DNA of 64,000 nt, taken from Actinomadura sp. J1-007 (GTDB lineage: Bacteria; Actinomycetota; Actinomycetes; Streptosporangiales; Streptosporangiaceae). Shown piece after piece: positions 41,382 through 51,252 of the stretch (position 1 is its first letter; each line of letters starts with the position of its first letter). The stretch is from positions 3,844,001 to 3,908,000 of the forward strand of contig NZ_WING01000001.1 in the NCBI RefSeq assembly GCF_009793335.1, in the 5' to 3' direction. The notes under the pieces were generated by a model. That model was given only the letters and a program-made list of their open reading frames with translations, was not told where the DNA came from and made no database searches. The position numbers and the translations under genes are program-made.

Positions 41382-42516
41382 TCAGTGGAACGGCAGCTCG
41401 GCCGGAGGGGCCGGCTTGGTGTCGGTCCACTTCGCGGAACGGACCGTCCAGTAGTTGATGACGAAGCCCGGCTTCATCTCCGCGTACTCGCCGCCCGGCC
41501 GCGTCAGCTCGTCCTGCGAGGACAGCAGCGCGCCGGTCCGCTCATCGAAGACGATCACCGAGCGGGAACGGTAGGTGCCCCGATCGTGCTTCGGCCCGCC
41601 GGACTCGCCGGTGACCGTCGTGGCGTGGTCGTCGGAGGCCAGCGCGACGCCCGGACGCCCCAGCGGGTCGGTGGCGCGGCCGATCGCGTGGATGCCGGGC
41701 TGGTCGGCCAGCGCCCGCATCAGCCCGGCCCGCGCCTTCGGGGGATGGGGGCGCCCTCCAGGATGGTCGCCACCCTCGCGATCTTCGCTGCGGGGTCCAC
41801 CTGCCGGAGTTCCTTGCCCGGCGGGAGGCCCGCCGCCTTGGCCAGCTCCTTCGGGCTCAGGAACATCTCGGCGAGTTCGGCCGGGTCGGACGGCAGCCGC
41901 CGCAGTTCCTCGGCCGACTTGCCGTCCAGGAAGTCCCCTCCGCCTCCGGCGTCCGGCCGTCTCGCCTCCCACTTCGTCGCCTTGGTGGTGTAGGTGGCGT
42001 AGTGGTCGCCCGACCAGACGCGGAAGCTCGACGGCGCCCCGGCCTTGCGCCACAGCGCCGTGTCCCGCGCGGTCAGGGGACGGGCCGGGAGTTCGCGTTC
42101 GAAGGACGCCTCGCTCATCCCCGCCTTCGCGCCCGACCAGTAGAACGTCTCGGTATGCGCGCCGGCGATCGCATAGGTGCCCGTCTTCGGACGCATGACG
42201 TACGCCTGGCCCTCGATCCTGGCGGAGGACCAGTAGTTGCCCGTCGGCTGCCGTTCCGCCTTCTGCGCCGCCGCGAGGATCGCCGCCTTGCCGTCCAGGT
42301 TCACCGGACCGGACGGCGCGTGCGCGTTCCCCCGACGAGCGTGATCGCCACGGCCGCCGCCGCGCCCGCCGCGACCACGCCGCCCAGCCCCCACCGCAGC
42401 CGGGGCAGCGAACGGCGCGGCGGCTCGTTCAGCAGCGCCTTCGCCTGGGCGATCTCCCGGGCGGTCGGCGGGGCGGGATCGGGCGAGCAGTCCCGGACCA
42501 TCCGCACCTCATCCAT
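41382..42516 (-). CDS. CU044_5270 family membrane-anchored protein (frameshifted twice here)
   Basis: A protein of about 378 residues of the actinomycete CU044_5270 family, typically encoded next to an ECF sigma factor and thought to act as its membrane partner. The short cytoplasmic part (MDEVRMVRDCSPDPAPPTA, then AKALLNEPP) precedes one membrane segment (WGLGGVVAAGAAAAVAITLV) and an extracytoplasmic domain (NYWSSARIEGQAYVM...YATYTTKATKWEA...SRSVIVFDERTGALL). Two shifts must be bridged, at CCCCC 42329-42333 and in the GGGGA-TGGGGG stretch 41740-41750; each reads as one missing base. ATG 42516 has GGAGGAA upstream and overlaps the sigma factor end by 8 bp, so translation is coupled. Confidence 0.83.
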
Positions 42517-43066
42517 GCTGTTCCTCCAAAGTGAGCATCGGATTGGTCCCGCCCAGCGCCTTGCGCAGCTTGGTTCGGGCACGGTTCAGGCGGGAGCCGA
42601 CCGTGCCGTAGGAGATCCCCAGCGCCGCGGCCACCTCGTCGTGGGTGAGGTCAGCCCAGGCGACGAGCAGCAGTACGTCGCGTTGCCCGCGCGGCAGCGC
42701 CGCGATCGCCCCGGCGAGTTCGCCCCGCAGCCCCTCGGCGCTGACCCGCGAATCGACCCGTTCGGTGTGCTCCTCGGCGTCGCGGCCGGGCCCGATGCGG
42801 GCGAGCGCCCGCAGCGCGCGCGTCTCGGCCCGCTTGTGCCTGCCGACCACCCTGGTCGCGATGCCGTACAGCCAGGTGCGCACGCCCGCGCGTTCCGGGT
42901 CGTAACGCCGACGTTGCCGGAACGCCTCCAGGAACGTCTGCGCCGCGACGTCCGCTGCGGCGTCCGGACCGAGCCGCTTGGCCGCGTACCGATGGATCTC
43001 GGCGAAGTAGAGGTCGAAAACCTCCTCGAATCGCTCAGCCGGGTGGGGCGGGGGATCCCCTGTCAT
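42509..43066 (-). CDS. ECF-type RNA polymerase sigma factor
   Basis: A 185-residue sigma-70 family factor with only regions 2 and 4. Region 2 reads FEEVFDLYFAEIHRYAAKRL...AQTFLEAFRQRRRYDPERAGVRTWLYGIA, and region 4 reads ALPRGQRDVLLLVAWADLTHDEVAAALGISYGTVGSRLNRARTKLRK. ATG 43066 has AAAGG about 9 bases upstream; 43081 is an in-frame alternative. It overlaps the downstream CU044_5270 gene, its likely regulator or partner at the membrane. The genes it controls are not known. Confidence 0.94.
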   Translation of the reverse strand: MTGDPPPHPAERFEEVFDLYFAEIHRYAAKRLGPDAAADVAAQTFLEAFRQRRRYDPERAGVRTWLYGIATRVVGRHKRAETRALRALARIGPGRDAEEHTERVDSRVSAEGLRGELAGAIAALPRGQRDVLLLVAWADLTHDEVAAALGISYGTVGSRLNRARTKLRKALGGTNPMLTLEEQHG

Positions 43067-45491
43067 GTGGTGCCTTTCCATGGCGCGGATGGCGGTCACC
43101 TTGGTATCAACCGCAACCGGCACCTGCTTTCCCTCTCCGCGCTTCCCCGTTCCAGGGCCTCTTCTCTGCGGATGCGCGCGCGCAGGTAGGACGCACACGA
43201 CTTGGAGCCGTACGCGCACCCCAGCCGCTGAGCCGCTCTGAGCGACCAAAGCCCAAGCCCCTCGACAACGACCGTGCGCGTCGTCCAAACGGAACAAACG
43301 ACGTGTCCTTCCCGGTGCGTGGTGCGCGGTGCGCGGGACGCAGTGCGCGGCGTCCGGGACGCGGGACGTGGTGCGCGCCGTCCGGGGAAACGGGCTGCGC
43401 GGGCTGTCTGCATGCGCGAGTGCGCGGCGTCTGTTGGGAAGCGGGTTGGACGGCTCACCGGGCGCGGTGCGCACGTCGCTCGGAAGAACAGGCTGCGCGG
43501 GCTGTCTGCACGCGGGAGTACGCGGCGTCTGTTGGGGAACGGGTTGGACGGCTCACCGGGTGCCGTGCGCAAATCGTTCGGAAGAACGGGCTGCGCGGGC
43601 TGTCTGCATGTTGGGAGGGCGCCGTCTGGAGGGAACGAACGCGTGTCCGTCGGGATGCGCAGTGCGTGTCGGTCGAAACGAACTGGCGCGGGCTGTCCGT
43701 GGGCACGGGTGGGCGGCCTCTGGGGAAGCGGACGGCACGGCTAGCCGGGACGCGCGGTTCGCGTCATGCGGGAAACGGACGGCGCGGGCCGACTGAATGC
43801 GCGCCTGACCAGCGCTCGGAGGCGGAGGAAAGCGCTGTCGACCGGATGCGCTGTGCGCGACGTCCGGGAAGCGGGTGGCATGGCTGGGCGAGCGCAAGGT
43901 GCAAGTCGCTCGAAACGGGCAGCGCAGACTGGCTGGGTGCGCGAGTGCGCAGCGTCCGGGAGGCAGGCGGCGCCGCCATCGGAGTGCGCGGCTTGGGAAG
44001 GGCAGCGGGAAACGGCTGAATGCGCGCGTGTGCGGCCTCCGGAAAACGGGCGGCGCGGCCGTCCGAGTGCACGGTGCTCGGGAAGGGCGCGCGGTCTGAC
44101 TGGTGTCCGGGGTGCGCGGCGTGACGCTCGACAAGGCAACGCGGACAGTCTGGGTACGCGGCGTCCGGCGAAGCGAGCGGCGTTGCTGGCGCGATGCGCG
44201 ATGCGAGTCGTTCGGGGGAACGAGCAGTGCGGCTGAGTGCGCGCGCGGTGGCGGCGTCGAGAGAACGGCCGTGCGAGGCGCGCCTCTTGCGTGGGTGCGC
44301 AGCGCCCGGGTCAACGGGCGGTGCGCACATCAGCCTGACGCGGAGCGCGCATCAGCCTGACGCGGAGCGCGCAGCCGCGGGACGGGACGCGAAGCGCACA
44401 GCCTCTTGGGCGGACGGGCCGGCGCACGCACGATCTCAAGACGGAGGGGGGACGTGGCAGGCGCCGACGTGGGTGCGTGGACGGCTTGAACGATGCGCGG
44501 GCGGCATTCGGCGGGGCTGGGTTGGACGCCGGAAGGGCGCATGGCGGACGAGGCGCGCGGGGCGGGCCGGGCTGCGGGGCGTGCGGTGCGCGGGGCGCGC
44601 GGCCGCGCGCAGGGCGCGCAGGGCGCGCGGGGGGCGCGAGTTCACATGGCGCGTATGGCGGGCGGGCGTGCGGGGGTGCGCGGGGCGTGCGGGGCGCGCG
44701 GCCGCATGCGGGGCGCGCTGGACGCGTGGGGGCGCGAGTTCACATGGCCCGCATGGCAGACGGGTGCGCGGGGCGTGCAGGACATGTGGGGTGCGCAAGT
44801 CCATATGGCCCGCATAGCGGGCGGGGAGAGTGCATGGCGGGCGGGACGCGAGAGGGCGTGGGAGTCCGCGTGGCCGTATGGGAGACCGGGCGTGCGGGGG
44901 CGTGGGAGTCCGCATGGTCCGCATGGCAGACGGGGCGTGCGCCGGGCCCGTATGGCGGGCGGGGAGCGCATGGCGGGCGGGGCGCGGGACTTGCAGGGCG
45001 CGCATGACGGGCGGGACATGCAGGGCTTGCGAGCCCGCATGGCGCGTACGGGGCGGGGCGTGCAGGACGTGCGGGCGTGCGAGTCCACGTGCCGCGCATG
45101 GGGGACGGGGCCCGCATGGTGCGCATGGCGGGCGGGGTGTGCGCGTGCCTGCATGGCGGGCGGGGGCGCGGGGCGTGCGAGTCCGCATGGTCCGCATGGC
45201 GGGCGGGGCGCGGGACTTGCATGGCGCGCATGGCGGGCGGGACGCGCATGGTTTGCGAGCCCGCATGGCGCGTACGGGGCGGGGCGTGCGGGGCGTGCGA
45301 GTCCGCATGCCGCGCATGGGGACTGGGCCCGCCGGGCGTGCGGGCCCGCATGGCGGGCGGGGTGTGTGCGGTGTCCGCATGGCGCGCCGCGCGCGTCCGC
45401 ATGGGGGCGACGGGGCCCGCATGGTGCGCGGGGCTCAGGCGGCTGCGGGACGAGTGTGGGGGGCCGAGGGGAGGCCGGTGCGCGGGAAGGG
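43067..45491. repeat. 2.4-kb repeat-rich intergenic region, no credible gene
   Basis: From about 43,260 to 45,440 the DNA is built of degenerate GC-rich repeats. At 43,391-43,615 a 98-bp unit (starting GGCTGCGCGGGCTGTCTGCA) occurs in tandem, with starts at 43393, 43491 and 43589, the last one partial. From 43,640 to 44,450 looser GTGCGCGGCGTC-type copies follow. From 44,540 to 45,440 the motif GCATGGCGGGCGGGGCG and relatives repeats every 15-40 bp. Long frames are open on both strands only because stop codons are rare in such DNA; none encodes a recognisable domain. Confidence 0.8.
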
Positions 45492-45866
45492 CTAGTCGGT
45501 GAGGTGGCGGGCCAGGATGGTGCGGTGGGTCTTGCGGGCCTCGCCATGGAGGGTGCGGCCGGCCTCGGTGATGTTGACGAACACGCCTCGGCGGTCGGAC
45601 TCGCACAGGCCGCGGGTGACCAGACCGTGCTTCTCCAGGCGGGCGACCGTGCGGGAGAGGGCGCTCTGGCTCAGGTACATGTCGGCGGCGAGTTCCTGCA
45701 TGCGACGCTGCTCACAGTCGCTCTGGACGAGGCGGTCGAGCGCCTCGAACTCGCTCATGCTCAGGCCGTGGGCGTCGTGCAGCTCACGGTCGAGGTCGCA
45801 CGCGATCGTGTTGTAGCAGGTCAGCAGGTGACGCCACCGGTCGACCAGAGCAGCATCCGACTCCAT
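45492..45866 (-). CDS. MarR family transcriptional regulator
   Basis: A 124-residue winged-helix regulator. The helix-turn-helix is MQELAADMYLSQSALSRTVARLEKHGLV and the wing is RGLCESDRRGVFVNITEAG; helices for dimerisation lie at both ends. ATG 45866 (MESDAALVDRWRHL) is the natural start; the ORF continues upstream through the operator region, which is not coding. It is divergent from an MFS exporter, with ATGCAC/GTGCAT palindromes between, so it probably represses the exporter and itself until a ligand binds. Confidence 0.92.
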   Translation of the reverse strand: MESDAALVDRWRHLLTCYNTIACDLDRELHDAHGLSMSEFEALDRLVQSDCEQRRMQELAADMYLSQSALSRTVARLEKHGLVTRGLCESDRRGVFVNITEAGRTLHGEARKTHRTILARHLTD

Positions 45867-45881
45867 GCCGCGCATCCTACC

Positions 45882-45953
45882 ATGCACGCGCATCAGTTGC
45901 ACTTGCATTAGATGCTCACGAAATTTGTGCATGGACATTGAATGCATGTGCAT
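45882..45953. promoter_or_regulatory. MarR operator region with three related palindromic sites
   Basis: Three sites share the half-sites ATGCAC/GTGCAT: ATGCACGCGCAT at 45882-45893, ATGCTCACGAAATTTGTGCAT at 45912-45932 (21 bp, imperfect) and ATGCATGTGCAT at 45942-45953. They are spaced 30 bp apart and occupy the whole divergent promoter region between marR and the MFS gene. Confidence 0.68.
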
Positions 45954-45968
45954 GTAACCTCCTCCGAC

Positions 45969-47416
45969 GTGACTATCACCGACACCTCACCTGTCTCCGC
46001 TGTCCGTGCGCCGGCCGCGCCGGCCGAACAGACATGGACCCCCGGCTGTGGGGCGTGCTCGCGGTCCTGTGCGCCGTGCTGTTCCTCGACGGGCTCGACG
46101 TGTCCATGGTGGGCGTGGCGTTGCCCTCCATCGGCTCCGAGTTGGGCCTGTCGACCACCTCGCTGCAGTGGATCGTGAACGGCTACGTGCTCGGGTACGG
46201 GGGCCTGCTCCTGCTGGGCGGCCGTACGGCCGACCTGCTCGGACGGCGCCGGGTCTTCCTGATCGCCCTCGGCGTGTTCGCCGTCGCGTCACTGGTCGGG
46301 GGACTGGTCTCCGACGGCACGCTGCTCATCGTCACCCGTTTCATCAAGGGCCTGGCCGCCGCGTTCACAGCGCCGACCGCCCTGTCGATCCTGACCACCA
46401 CATTCCACGAGGGACCGGCGCGCAACCGGGCGCTCTCGGTCTTCTCGGTCTTCGGTGCCAGCGGCTACTCGTCCGGGCTGATCCTCGGCGGGCTGCTGAC
46501 CAGCTTCGGATGGCGCTGGACGTTCCTGACGCCGGTGCCCTTGGCCGTCCTCGCACTGATCGCGGGCGTCCTGCTGATCCCGCGGGACCGCACCAGGGTG
46601 GAAGGCGGGCACGACCTCGTCGGCGCCGTCACGTTGACCGGCGGGATGCTGCTCGCCGTCTACACCGTCGTCTCCGCGCCCGACCGCGGCTGGCTCGACC
46701 CGCTGACGATCGGTTCCGTCGTGGTCGCCGCGGCGCTGCTCGCCGGTTTCGTGGTGACGGAGAAGAAGGTCGCGCACCCGCTCGTCCGGCTCGGCATCCT
46801 GCGCATCGGCAGCATCGTCCGCGCCAACCTGAGCATCGTCGCGCTGTTCGGGTCGTTCCTGAGCTTCCAGTTCATGATGACGCTCTACCTCCAGGACGTG
46901 CTGCACTGGTCGCCGCTGAAGATGGCGATGGGACTGCTGCCCATCGGGCTCCTGGTCGCGTTCGCCTCGCCGTTCGTCGGCCGCCTGATCGACCGCTACG
47001 GCACCCCTCGCCTGATCATCAGCTCGATGGTCTCGCTCAGCCTCGGGTACGTCTGGTTCCTGGCCACCGCCGGGGACTCGCCGAACTACCTCGTCACCGT
47101 GCTCCCGACGATGCTGCTGCTCGGCGGCGGATTCGCGTTCGGCTTCAGCTCGATCATGGCCCAGGCCACGGACGGCATCGACGACTCCGAACAGGGCCTC
47201 GCCTCCGGACTCGTCCAGACGTCCGGCCAGGTCGGCGCCGCCCTGGTGCTCGCCGTGGTCACCGCGCTCGTCGCGGGCGGCGCGCAGTCCGGCGGCGACT
47301 TCGGCCAGTTCCACCCGGGGGTCAACCTGGTCAGCGGCGTTGCGGTCGTGGGACTGCTCCTCAACCTGATCCCGCTCATCCGCCACTACCGGCCCAAGCA
47401 CGGCGCGACCACGTAA
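45969..47416 (+). CDS. MFS transporter, DHA2-like (frameshifted here)
   Basis: An exporter of about 482 residues with probably 14 membrane helices. Helix 1 is VLCAVLFLDGLDVSMVGVALPSIG, followed by LQWIVNGYVLGYGGLLLLGGRTADLLGRRRV (motif A) and GASGYSSGLILGGLL (motif C). The natural N-terminus, TITDTSPVSAVRAPAAPAEQTWTP, is in a different frame from GTG 45969; one missing C in CCCCC at 46039-46043 joins it to RLWGVLAV. As written, ATG 46034 could also start a nearly complete protein, so loss of function is not certain. It is divergent from marR. Confidence 0.87.
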
Positions 47417-47503
47417 TCTCCGACCCGTCCACTGTCCCTCCTGCATCGTCGCCGCTGATCGGCTCTCCTTCCGCCGATCGCCCGCGCCGACTTCCGCAGT
47501 CCC

Positions 47504-47549
47504 TGGTCCAGCCTGTCGGTCCAATCTCTCGGACCGACAGGCTGGACCA
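47504..47549 (+). terminator. Strong Rho-independent terminator after the MFS gene
   Basis: TGGTCCAGCCTGTCGGTCC and its exact complement form a perfect 19-bp stem with the loop AATCTCTC, followed by AGCCTTTT. It lies 88 bp after the MFS stop. Confidence 0.88.
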
Positions 47550-47639
47550 AGCCTTTTAGGCCAAAGTCCATGGCCCGCTCTTCTGCCTCGTTCTCCTACC
47601 TCGCTCTCCTGCCTCTCGCTCTCCTGCCCTTCGACGCGC

Positions 47640-47915
47640 TCTTTGGACGCCCGCCCCTCGGATGGTTGCGCTTTGGACGCCCGCCCTCCGGACGCCCGCG
47701 CTTTGGACGCCCGCGCTCCGGACGCCCGCCCTTCGGACGCCTGCGCTTTGGACGCCTGCGCTTTGGACGGCGGCCCTTTGGAGGGCCGCCCTTTGGAAGG
47801 CCGCGCTTCGGACGGCCGCCCTTCGGACGGCCGCCCTTCGGACGGCCGCCCTTCGGACGGCCGCCCTTCGGACGGCCGCCCTTCGGACGGCTGCGCTTCG
47901 GACGGCTGCCTGGAC
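47640..47915. repeat. 15-bp tandem repeat array
   Basis: About 18 units of CGGCCGCCCTTCGGA or the variant CGCCTGCGCTTTGGA; the central copies at about 47,805-47,890 are perfect. A 15-bp unit leaves all frames open on both strands (GRPPFGRPPFG on plus, RPSEGRPSEG on minus), so the coding appearance is an artefact. It separates the MFS terminator from the end of the VWA gene; no gene is supported in 47,550-48,011. Confidence 0.8.
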
Positions 47916-48011
47916 CGGCCAACCTCCCCTTTTCCACTCGCGTGGCTGGTCCGGGGGAGGCAGGTCCGGGGGGCTGCGTGCGCTGCCTGGCGGGCTTCTC
48001 TGCTGGGGGTG

Positions 48012-50432
48012 TTACGGGCGGCGTTTCCAGAACGGGAGGGGGACGGGGCGGTGGTGAAGGTTCTGAGGGTCTCGATCGTTCGGGACCAGATGTCGTCGAG
48101 GCTTGAGCCGGGGAGAGGGGACGGAGCCTGGCGTGCGGCCTGGAGGTCGGTCACCAGGGCGGACAGGTCGGCGGTCTCCGGGTGGCTCCTGAGGGTTCGG
48201 GTGACGGATTCGAGGATGGGGAGCAGGACGGTCAGGAGGTGTTCGCTGCGCCGGTCGGGTTCGGTGGACGCGAACTGCTCCAGGCGGGCGAGTTCCGTGG
48301 CCAGCGTGTGTCTGGCTTCGGCGACATCGCGGGCGGTGGGAGAGGCGGCGCCTCCGGGACGGGGGCCCGGTCTGATCGGAGGGCGCGGCGGCGGCAGCGG
48401 CATTCCGTAGCCGGCGCGGGACGTGCCGCGTACGGGCCGGGGCGGAGGAGCCGTGGGGGACGGCGCGTTATCGGGGGCCAAGGCGGTGTGGTCTTCTGCG
48501 GCGGCCATCGGCGCCATCCCGGCCATCATCGTCATCGCGGACGGTGCGGCGGGCGCGGGCGGGGCGTCCCAGCCGTCGGGGATCTCGACCGGCTGGACGA
48601 CGTGGTGGGTGGCGCCGCCCTTCGCGACGACCCGGCTGTCGACCGCGACGAACCCGGTGAAGCGGCAGAGGACGTTGAAGCGGAGGGACGTGTCGACGAT
48701 GCGGCGTTCCAGGGCGTCGGAGCCGCGGATGGTGTAGCGGTCCTCCAAGTCGCGCAGGTGCGCGCGAGCCCAGACCGATGCGGAGGCGGGGTCTTTGGAG
48801 ACCGTGCCGGTGGCGTGCTGCTGCCAGGCGGAGCCCTCGGGGTGGTGCCTCGGACGGTGAGGTTTCCGGCGGCTTCGCCGCGGAAGCGGCCCGCGATGAC
48901 CAGGGGGACGCCGGGGAAGAGGCTGCCGAGGCGGTGCGGCGCCACGGAGTCGGGGACGAGGTCGAGGCCGTCCGGGTGGAGGGACAGGCCGGTGGCGATC
49001 GGAGCGCCGATGCGGTGGTGGATGTGGTCCATCGCCTCGTCGAGCCGGTCTTCGGACTCCACGAGTTCGCAACGGCCCTGGCCTGTGGCGGCGAGGCGTT
49101 GGAGGAAGCTCGCGTTGACGGCCCGGTCGATGCCCACGGTGTGGACGCGGACGCCGTGAAGGCGCGGCGCGAGGCGGGCGAGGATCTGGTCCTCGTTGCC
49201 CACCTGCCCGTCGGTGACGAGCACCAGGACGCGGTCGCGCGGGGAGTCGGCGAGGAGGGCGCAGCCCTCTTCGAGCGGCGCGAGCATCTCCGTGCCGCCG
49301 CGCGCGCTCAGCGCCGCGAGGTGCTCGACGGCGCGGAACCGGTTGCGGTCGGTCCCCTCGGCGAGACCGGGGCCGAGGTCGCGGGGCCGTTCGATGACGG
49401 TGTCGAACGACAGGACCGCGAAGCGGTCGCCGGTGCCGAGCGTGTCGACGATGCGGGCGGCGGCGCGGCGGGCGGCGACCATCTTCCAGCCGGACATGCT
49501 GCCGGAACGGTCGAGGATCAGCACGACGTCGCGCGGGCGGGACCGGGCCTCGCCCGAGGGCAGCACCGTGAGCGTGAACGTGCCCTCCTCGCCCGACCCG
49601 TCGGGCACGAGGGTCAGGGCGGCGCTCTCGTGCGGGGCGTACGACATGCGCAGGACGAAGTCGCGGTCGAGGCGTTCGCCGGGACGGAGTCTGACTGTCG
49701 TCCGGCCGCTGTCGCCCTCCTGCTCGGCCACCACGTGCAGGGCCGAACGGATCTCGGTGAGCGGCAGGCCCGCCGGGTCGATGTCGGCGGTGACGGACAG
49801 CCGGACCGGGTTGGGGAATCCGGGCAGCAGGACCGGCGGGCTGATCCTGGACGCGTCGGGCACGGCGTCGGTGTCGTCGGCGACGCCCGCGCCCGCGCGT
49901 CGGTCGTCGAGCGGGACGCCCGGGATGTAGCGGGGCGCGACCACGAGCGGGAAGCGGAACGTGGCGCACGGCCGGTCGAGCGTCTCGTAGGGGAGGGGCT
50001 GGTCGAGCGTCAGCCGGATGGTGACGCGTTCGCCCGGGACGATGTTGCCCACGCGCATCGTGAACACGTCGGGGCGGTCCTCTTCGGCGATGGCCGCGCG
50101 CCGGCCGGAAGCGATGGCGGCGTCGTAGTCCTGTCTGGCCTGGCCGCGCTCCTTGAGCACGCCCTCGATGACGCGGTCGTCGGCCTCCATGCGCAGTCCC
50201 GTCACGGCGGCGCGGTCGGGCAGCGGGAAGATGTAGGTGGCCTCCAGCGGAACGTCGAACGGGTTGCGGAAGCCCTGGACGACTTCGATCCCGGCGGCGA
50301 GGCCGGTGATCGAGGCGTGGACGTCGACCGAGTCGAGGGGCAGGTTGCCTCGGTCGGTGCTGAGCGCGCCCAGCCCGCCTTCGGGGCCGGAGGCGTCACT
50401 GTCTCTCGGAGCGGTGAAATGCGCACGGTCAC
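48012..50432 (-). CDS. VIT and von Willebrand factor A domain protein (frameshifted three times here)
   Basis: About 807 residues. The N-terminal VIT domain (VDVHASITGLAAGIEVVQGFRNPFDVPLEATYIFPLP) is followed by a VWA domain with a complete metal-ion-dependent adhesion site: DRSGSMSG, a Thr loop and VTDGQVGNE. The C-terminal part is Pro/Ala-rich and helical. Shifts are needed near 50,395, 48,845 and 48,040, each like one missing base. After the last, the frame ends ...FWKRRP and TAA at 48014-48012, whereas without it the frame stays open through the 15-bp repeats and antisense MFS gene to 46289. GTG 50432 overlaps the MerR stop. Family members bind proteins or metals; the role here is unknown. 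Confidence 0.85.
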
Positions 50433-51117
50433 GGTGACCTCCGGGGTAGGGCGGGGGACGTGTCTTGGGCCTCGTCGGGGCCTGCGATGAGCCCGCGCCG
50501 CCGAAGCTCCTCGACGAGGGGGCGCGCCGCGGACTCGATCGCGGCCAGGTCGTCGCCGCTCAACGCCGGAACGTCGAGCAGGACGGTCAGGTCGGGCGTC
50601 AGCCGCACACCCTGCACGAGCGTGGGGCGGGAGTCGTGGAGACCGACGATCTCGGCGGGCGGCGAGTAGGAGACATCGGTGCGTCCCGCCCAGAAACGCT
50701 CGCGCGACGCCGGGGCTCCGGCCTCCCGCGTCGCGCGCCCCAACACGGCTGACGGTGTCTCCTCGCCGGTCTGTGGCGCGGCCTCCGCTGCTTCGGCCTC
50801 GCCGGGGGTGTGGCGGCTATGTGTTCGAGCGTCGCGTCGGTGGCGCCGGCGAGCTCGGCCTGGATCTGGGCGATGGTGCGGCCCGCGGACTGCCGCCGCT
50901 TGACGGCGAGGAGTTGGAGCAGGTGGCGGTGCCCGTAGAGGGCCGTGCGGCCGCGGCGGCCGAGCGGCGGATCGACCAGGCCGATGGTCGTGTACCAGCG
51001 GATCAGCCGCTCGTTGGGCAGGTCGCGCACCCGGCCGTTGTGGCGTACGGAGCCGTCGGCGGCGAGGGCCTCGGCGGCCCGCTCCGCCAGCTCGGTGATC
51101 GTCCAGGTGCCGTCCAT
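50429..51117 (-). CDS. MerR family regulator of the VIT-VWA operon (frameshifted here)
   Basis: About 229 residues. The MerR-type winged helix is near the N-terminus (TWTITELAERAAEAL...RVRDLPNERLIRWYTTIGLVDPPLGRRGRTALYGHRHLLQLLAVKR). A C-terminal acidic and amphipathic region, LIAGPDEAQ in part, has no cysteine sensor cluster. The frame breaks in GGGGG at 50804-50808; one missing base restores IAATPPGEAEAAEAAPQTGEE. The stop overlaps the VWA start (GTGA), so the two form one translation-coupled operon. Start ATG 51117, about 10 bp from the first operator-like site, suggests a leaderless or very short leader. Confidence 0.85.
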
Positions 51118-51127
51118 GGCCCGATGA

Positions 51128-51152
51128 TGACACTGTAATGATGACACTGTCA
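51128..51152. promoter_or_regulatory. Paired operator-like sites before the merR-VWA operon
   Basis: On the plus strand TGACACTGTCA (51142-51152) is a perfect palindrome about one central base, and TGACACTGTAA (51128-51138) is a second copy 14 bp away. On the minus strand the first gives TTGACA, a good -35 element, upstream of merR. Autoregulation by the MerR protein is the simplest reading. Confidence 0.65.
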
Positions 51153-51252
51153 AATCTGCGGGTCCCGGGACGAGCACGAGAAGGTCAAAGTCCTTGAACG
51201 CCGGGGTGCCCTGCCGCACTCTTGAGCCTTCGAGACGCCGACGAGAAGGGGC

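Noticed and set aside
43270..45480. Several 150-470 codon frames on both strands in the repeat region
   Set aside because: Composition is only Arg/Gly/Ala/Pro/Met/His repeats, frames overlap on both strands, and none has a domain, start site or conserved end.
46289..48011. Long minus-strand open frame running from the VWA gene through the 15-bp repeats and the MFS gene to 46289
   Set aside because: It is antisense to a clear MFS gene and reads 15-bp repeats; the VWA protein is better ended at TAA 48014-48012 after FWKRRP.
47570..48106. Plus-strand GRPPFG-repeat frame
   Set aside because: It is explained entirely by the 15-bp tandem repeat and overlaps the end of the VWA gene; no ribosome-binding site or homologue-like part.
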